6,390 bases of DNA from JBHIBR01 sp046759145 [NCBI: Nitrospinota bacterium] (GTDB lineage Bacteria > UBA8248). Shown here in pieces: positions 3,889 through 6,390 of this stretch. Both the position numbers and the translations under genes were made by a program. The first letter of the stretch is position 1, and each line of letters opens with the position of its first letter. Below the pieces are notes generated by a model that saw only the letters and a list, made by a program, of their open reading frames with translations, did no database searches and was not told the DNA's origin. The stretch is from positions 1-6,390 of the forward strand of contig JBHIBR010000111.1 of the NCBI GenBank assembly GCA_046759145.1, given 5' to 3'.

Positions 3889-5748
3889 ATGGTTCGGGCA
3901 ATCGAGGCGCCTTTTGAGACTATCCCGGCGAGCGAGCTGGAAGGCCTCTCCGAGGAGGTGCGGCGGGATATCGAGAGCTACTGCTCGCAGCTCCTGCGCT
4001 ACAGGAGGGGCGAGCTGGACGAGGAGCTCTTCAGATCCCTCCGTCTTGCGCGGGGCATCTACGGCCAGCGCCAGCCGGGCGTCCAGATGGTGCGGGTCAA
4101 GATCCCCTTCGGCGAGCTGACCGCCGCTCAGCTTCGCCTGCTGGCCGACCTGGTAGAGACTTACTCCACGGGTATGGGCCACATCACCACGCGCCAGGAC
4201 ATCCAGTTCTATTTCGTGAAGCTGGACGACACACCCGAGATCATGGTCCGCCTCGCGCGGGCTGGGCTCACCACGGCTGAGGCTTGCGGTAACAGCGCCC
4301 GCAACGTGGCCGCCTGCCCCCTGGCGGGCGCTTGCCCCGAGGAAGCCTTCGACGTCACCCCTTACGCCGCCGCCGCAGCCCGGCATTTCATACGGGGAGG
4401 GCTCTCCCGCTACTTCCCGCGGAAGTTCAAGGTGGCCTTCTCGGGTTGCCAGCGCGACTGCGGACAGGGAGCCATCAACGACATCGGCGCCGTTGCCGCG
4501 CTGCGGGAAGAGGGGGGGAAGCTGCGCCGGGGCTTCCGCATCCTGGCGGGGGGAGGCCTTGGCGCCACGCCCAATGAGGCGAGGGAGATCGAGCCCTTTG
4601 TGCCCGAGGAGGACCTGATCCCTTACTGCCAGGCCATCGGCCTGATGTTTACCCACCACGGGGAGCGGAAAAACCGAAAGAAGGCCCGGATGAAGTTCAT
4701 CCTGCGCAAGGTGGGCCTCGAAGCCTTCCGGGAACTCATCCGCAAAGAGTTCGGGGAGATCAAGCGAAGCTGCCAGGCACAGTTCCTTAACGCCCGGGCC
4801 TGGGAGGAGGAGCGCGGATGGCTCGACCACAAGGTGGCCATCCGCGACCGCGGGAGGGATCGGGGCCCCCGCCCCTCGGGCCAGGACGGCTTCGCCGCGC
4901 GGGGCAGCCTCCCCGCCGTCGTGCTCGGCCTATCTCCCGGATTTGCGGACTGGCGTCTCCACAACGTGCGAGGTCCCCTCCCCAACGGCCGCTTCGCCGC
5001 TTTCCTCCGGGTGCCCCTGGGCGACCTCACGGCGGCCCAGTTCCGTGCCCTGGCCGACCTGTGCGAGAGATACGCCGACGGCGCCCTGCGCACCACCAAC
5101 ACCCAGAACGTCCTCCTACGCCACATCCGGGGGGAGGACTTGGCCCGGCTTCACCGCGATCTGGTCGCCCTGGGCCTGGGCGAGGCGGGGACCGGCGACA
5201 CCCGCGACGTCCTCGCCTGCCCGGGCACGGACACCTGCCAGCTCGGGATCACAAGCTCGAAAGGGGTGGCCCGGGCGCTGGCGGACCGGATCGCCGCCAC
5301 GTGGAAGGACGCGGGAGAAGACGTGCGACGGGCCTCCATCAAGGTGAGCGGCTGCATGAACTCCTGCGGCCACCACCACGTGGCCACGGTGGGCTTCTTC
5401 GGGGCGACCCGCATCGTGGACGGCAACCAGATGCCCTACTACCAGCTCCTCGTAGGAGGAGGGATCGACGCCCGGGGGGCGCGCTTCGGCCGCCCCGTCG
5501 CCACCGTCCCGGCCAAGCGGGCCCCCGAGGTCCTGGACGCGCTGGTCTCCCTCTACCGGGAGCGGAGAGGGGAGGGGGAGGATTTCCAGACCTTCCTCGA
5601 GCGGGCGGACCTCTCCGAGCTCAAGGAGAGGGTGGAGCGCGCGGCGCAGCTCGGCGAGGGGGAGGCCCGAAGGGACGCCTTCATCGACTGGGAGCGTGAC
5701 CGGGCCTTCTCGACCGCCGAGATGGGGACGGGAGAGTGCATGTCGTGA
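3889..5748 (+). CDS. Siroheme/[4Fe-4S] nitrite/sulfite reductase, ferredoxin-type hemoprotein
   Basis: This 619-residue cytoplasmic enzyme reduces sulfite to sulfide or nitrite to ammonia by six electrons. It has two ferredoxin-like half-domains (starting near residues 55 and 355) and two cluster/siroheme domains. The siroheme-phosphate and substrate ligands known from E. coli CysI and M. tuberculosis NirA are conserved in the first half: Arg69 (MVRVKIP), Arg102 (ITTRQDIQF), Arg138 (SARNV), and Lys179 and Lys181 (PRKFK). The second half carries the cluster motif C444-x5-C450 and C489-x3-C493 (SGCMNSCGHHH), the last Cys being the bridging siroheme ligand. Unusually, the first half also has C143-x5-C149 and C187-x3-C191. 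Tyr58 and Cys133 occupy the positions that are cross-linked in mycobacterial NirA, and the GCMNSCGHHH form is frequent in sulfite reductases, so sulfite is my preferred substrate. There is no FAD/NADPH domain, so electrons should come from ferredoxin or a separate subunit, neither seen here. The TrpD2-like gene follows directly. Confidence 0.92.
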   Translation: MVRAIEAPFETIPASELEGLSEEVRRDIESYCSQLLRYRRGELDEELFRSLRLARGIYGQRQPGVQMVRVKIPFGELTAAQLRLLADLVETYSTGMGHITTRQDIQFYFVKLDDTPEIMVRLARAGLTTAEACGNSARNVAACPLAGACPEEAFDVTPYAAAAARHFIRGGLSRYFPRKFKVAFSGCQRDCGQGAINDIGAVAALREEGGKLRRGFRILAGGGLGATPNEAREIEPFVPEEDLIPYCQAIGLMFTHHGERKNRKKARMKFILRKVGLEAFRELIRKEFGEIKRSCQAQFLNARAWEEERGWLDHKVAIRDRGRDRGPRPSGQDGFAARGSLPAVVLGLSPGFADWRLHNVRGPLPNGRFAAFLRVPLGDLTAAQFRALADLCERYADGALRTTNTQNVLLRHIRGEDLARLHRDLVALGLGEAGTGDTRDVLACPGTDTCQLGITSSKGVARALADRIAATWKDAGEDVRRASIKVSGCMNSCGHHHVATVGFFGATRIVDGNQMPYYQLLVGGGIDARGARFGRPVATVPAKRAPEVLDALVSLYRERRGEGEDFQTFLERADLSELKERVERAAQLGEGEARRDAFIDWERDRAFSTAEMGTGECMS

Positions 5749-5795
5749 GAGGCGACCCGGTCTCTCGCGGCCCGGTTGGCGACCCCCTCAAGTAG
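5745..5795 (+). other. GTGA-coupled short reading frame ending in amber, in frame with the TrpD2-like gene
   Basis: A GTG at 5745 overlaps the reductase TGA as GTGA, the classic coupling arrangement, with GGGAG about ten bases upstream. It reads 16 codons, ending GDPLK, to a TAG at 5793-5795. After CAG GAG the same frame continues into the ATG at 5802 of the TrpD2-like gene. It could be the original N-terminus now cut by a nonsense codon, or chance. Confidence 0.35.
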
Positions 5796-5801
5796 CAGGA
5801 G

Positions 5802-6390
5802 ATGCTGCGACCCTTCATCAAGGCGGTGGGAACGGGCAAGAAAGGGGCCCGCAACCTCACCGGCGAAGAGGCGGCCCGCGCCATGCGGGCCATCCTGCAA
5901 GGGGAGGCCTCGCCCGTCCAGTTCGCCGCCTTCGCCATCGCCCTCCGGATCAAGGGGGAGACCTCTGAGGAACTCGCCGCCTTTGTGGACGCCATCCGGG
6001 AACACTACGGCTGGCCCCCGGTCGGCTCCTGGGAAGGTCTCGACGTGGGGGTCCCCTACGATGGGAAGAGCCGAGGGCCTTCTCTCACGCCCGGCGCGGC
6101 CATCCTCGCCTCGGCGGGTGAGCCTCCACGGGGATGTGGACGTCCCCATGAAGCGCGGCCTCGGCCCGGGGCCGGTCCTGGAGGCCTTGGGGATTCCCTC
6201 CTTTCCGGATCCGGGAGCCTCTTGCGGGGTGCCCTTTGCCTACTTCAGCGCGGCGGAGGTGGCACCCGAGCTCTCCGCCCTCAAGCCCGTGCGGTGGGAG
6301 CTGGGGCTGCGGCCTTTCCTGAGCACGGTCGAGAAGCTCCTGAACCCCCTGGGGGCAAAGCACAGCCTCGTAGGCATGTTCCACCGCTCG
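5802..6390 (+). pseudogene. TrpD2/YbiB-like anthranilate phosphoribosyltransferase family gene, frameshifted and 3'-truncated by window edge
   Basis: From ATG 5802 the frame gives MLRPFIKAVGTGKKGARNL and then the helical N-terminal domain of the TrpD/nucleoside phosphorylase III family (EEAARAM, ALRIKGETSEELAAFVDAIR). This is followed by LDVGVPYDGKSRGPSLTP, which stands where true TrpD has the PRPP-binding GTGGD and resembles the YNGARK…LTP segment of E. coli YbiB (TrpD2). After AILASAG (near 6117-6119) homology moves to the next frame, 6118-6390: SLHGDVDVPMKRG, VLEALGIP, ELGLRPFLSTVEKLLNPLG and LVGMFH, open to the window end. The shift equals a loss of two (or eight) bases or a gain of one. 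The ATG is poorly placed: AGGAG touches it with no spacing. TrpD2 proteins have been reported to bind nucleic acids and are not tryptophan enzymes. Position directly after the reductase suggests co-transcription. A sequencing error is the main alternative to a real pseudogene. Confidence 0.75.

Noticed and set aside
3868-4830. A 320-codon minus-strand open frame opposite the reductase.
   Set aside because: It is the antisense shadow of a clearly conserved reductase in GC-rich DNA; it has no recognisable domain and a composition typical of shadow frames.
4315-5367. Idea that the reductase carries two sirohemes.
   Set aside because: The second-half positions matching the siroheme-binding Arg residues are not conserved (Asn in RTTNTQN), so only a second cluster, not a second siroheme, is reasonable from sequence.
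5553-6149. A 198-codon minus-strand frame across the reductase end and the TrpD2-like gene.
   Set aside because: Plus-strand homology in two known families covers the same bases; the antisense frame shows no domain.
1-6390. CRISPR array, tRNA, rRNA, transposon ends or tandem repeats.
   Set aside because: I found no regularly spaced repeats, no cloverleaf-like segment and no transposase-like frame on reading both strands.

Overview
This is a GC-rich window with long, strongly codon-biased genes on both strands. It looks like the chromosome of an uncultured Gram-negative-type bacterium of the broad deltaproteobacterial, Methylomirabilota, Rokubacteria or Tectomicrobia sort. That placement is an impression from gene content and composition, not a demonstrated assignment. 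I saw no rRNA, tRNA, CRISPR array or insertion sequence.

Layout. (1) 1-1425, plus strand: the C-terminal part of a CvpA-family membrane protein, entering from the left edge, then an eIF-2B/MtnA-superfamily protein with a TTG start. (2) 1495-2518, minus strand: a two-gene module of a winged-helix/nucleotidyltransferase (MNT) protein and an overlapping HEPN protein. It is read from its own near-consensus promoter and appears to be leaderless. (3) 2619-3617, minus strand: an ACMSD-like amidohydrolase. (4) 3618-3888: an AT-rich divergent control region with a sigma70-type promoter facing each way. (5) 3889-5748, plus strand: a 619-residue siroheme/[4Fe-4S] nitrite/sulfite reductase. (6) 5802-6390, plus strand: a TrpD2/YbiB-like member of the anthranilate phosphoribosyltransferase family. 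It is interrupted by a frameshift near 6117-6120 and runs off the right edge.

How the genes fit together. The reductase and the TrpD2-like gene are probably one transcription unit for sulfite or nitrite assimilation, because a GTG overlaps the reductase stop as GTGA. That reading hits an amber codon after 16 codons, so the second gene is either broken or mis-sequenced. The MNT/HEPN pair has the architecture of a toxin-antitoxin system in which a nucleotidyltransferase controls a HEPN partner. It looks like a self-contained insertion between housekeeping-type genes. The amidohydrolase and the eIF-2B-like protein are standalone metabolic genes of unknown substrate.

The points most worth checking are the leaderless MNT/HEPN operon with a DNA-binding domain fused to the nucleotidyltransferase and an atypical HEPN motif, the reductase with complete four-cysteine motifs in both halves, and the double lesion in the TrpD2-like gene.
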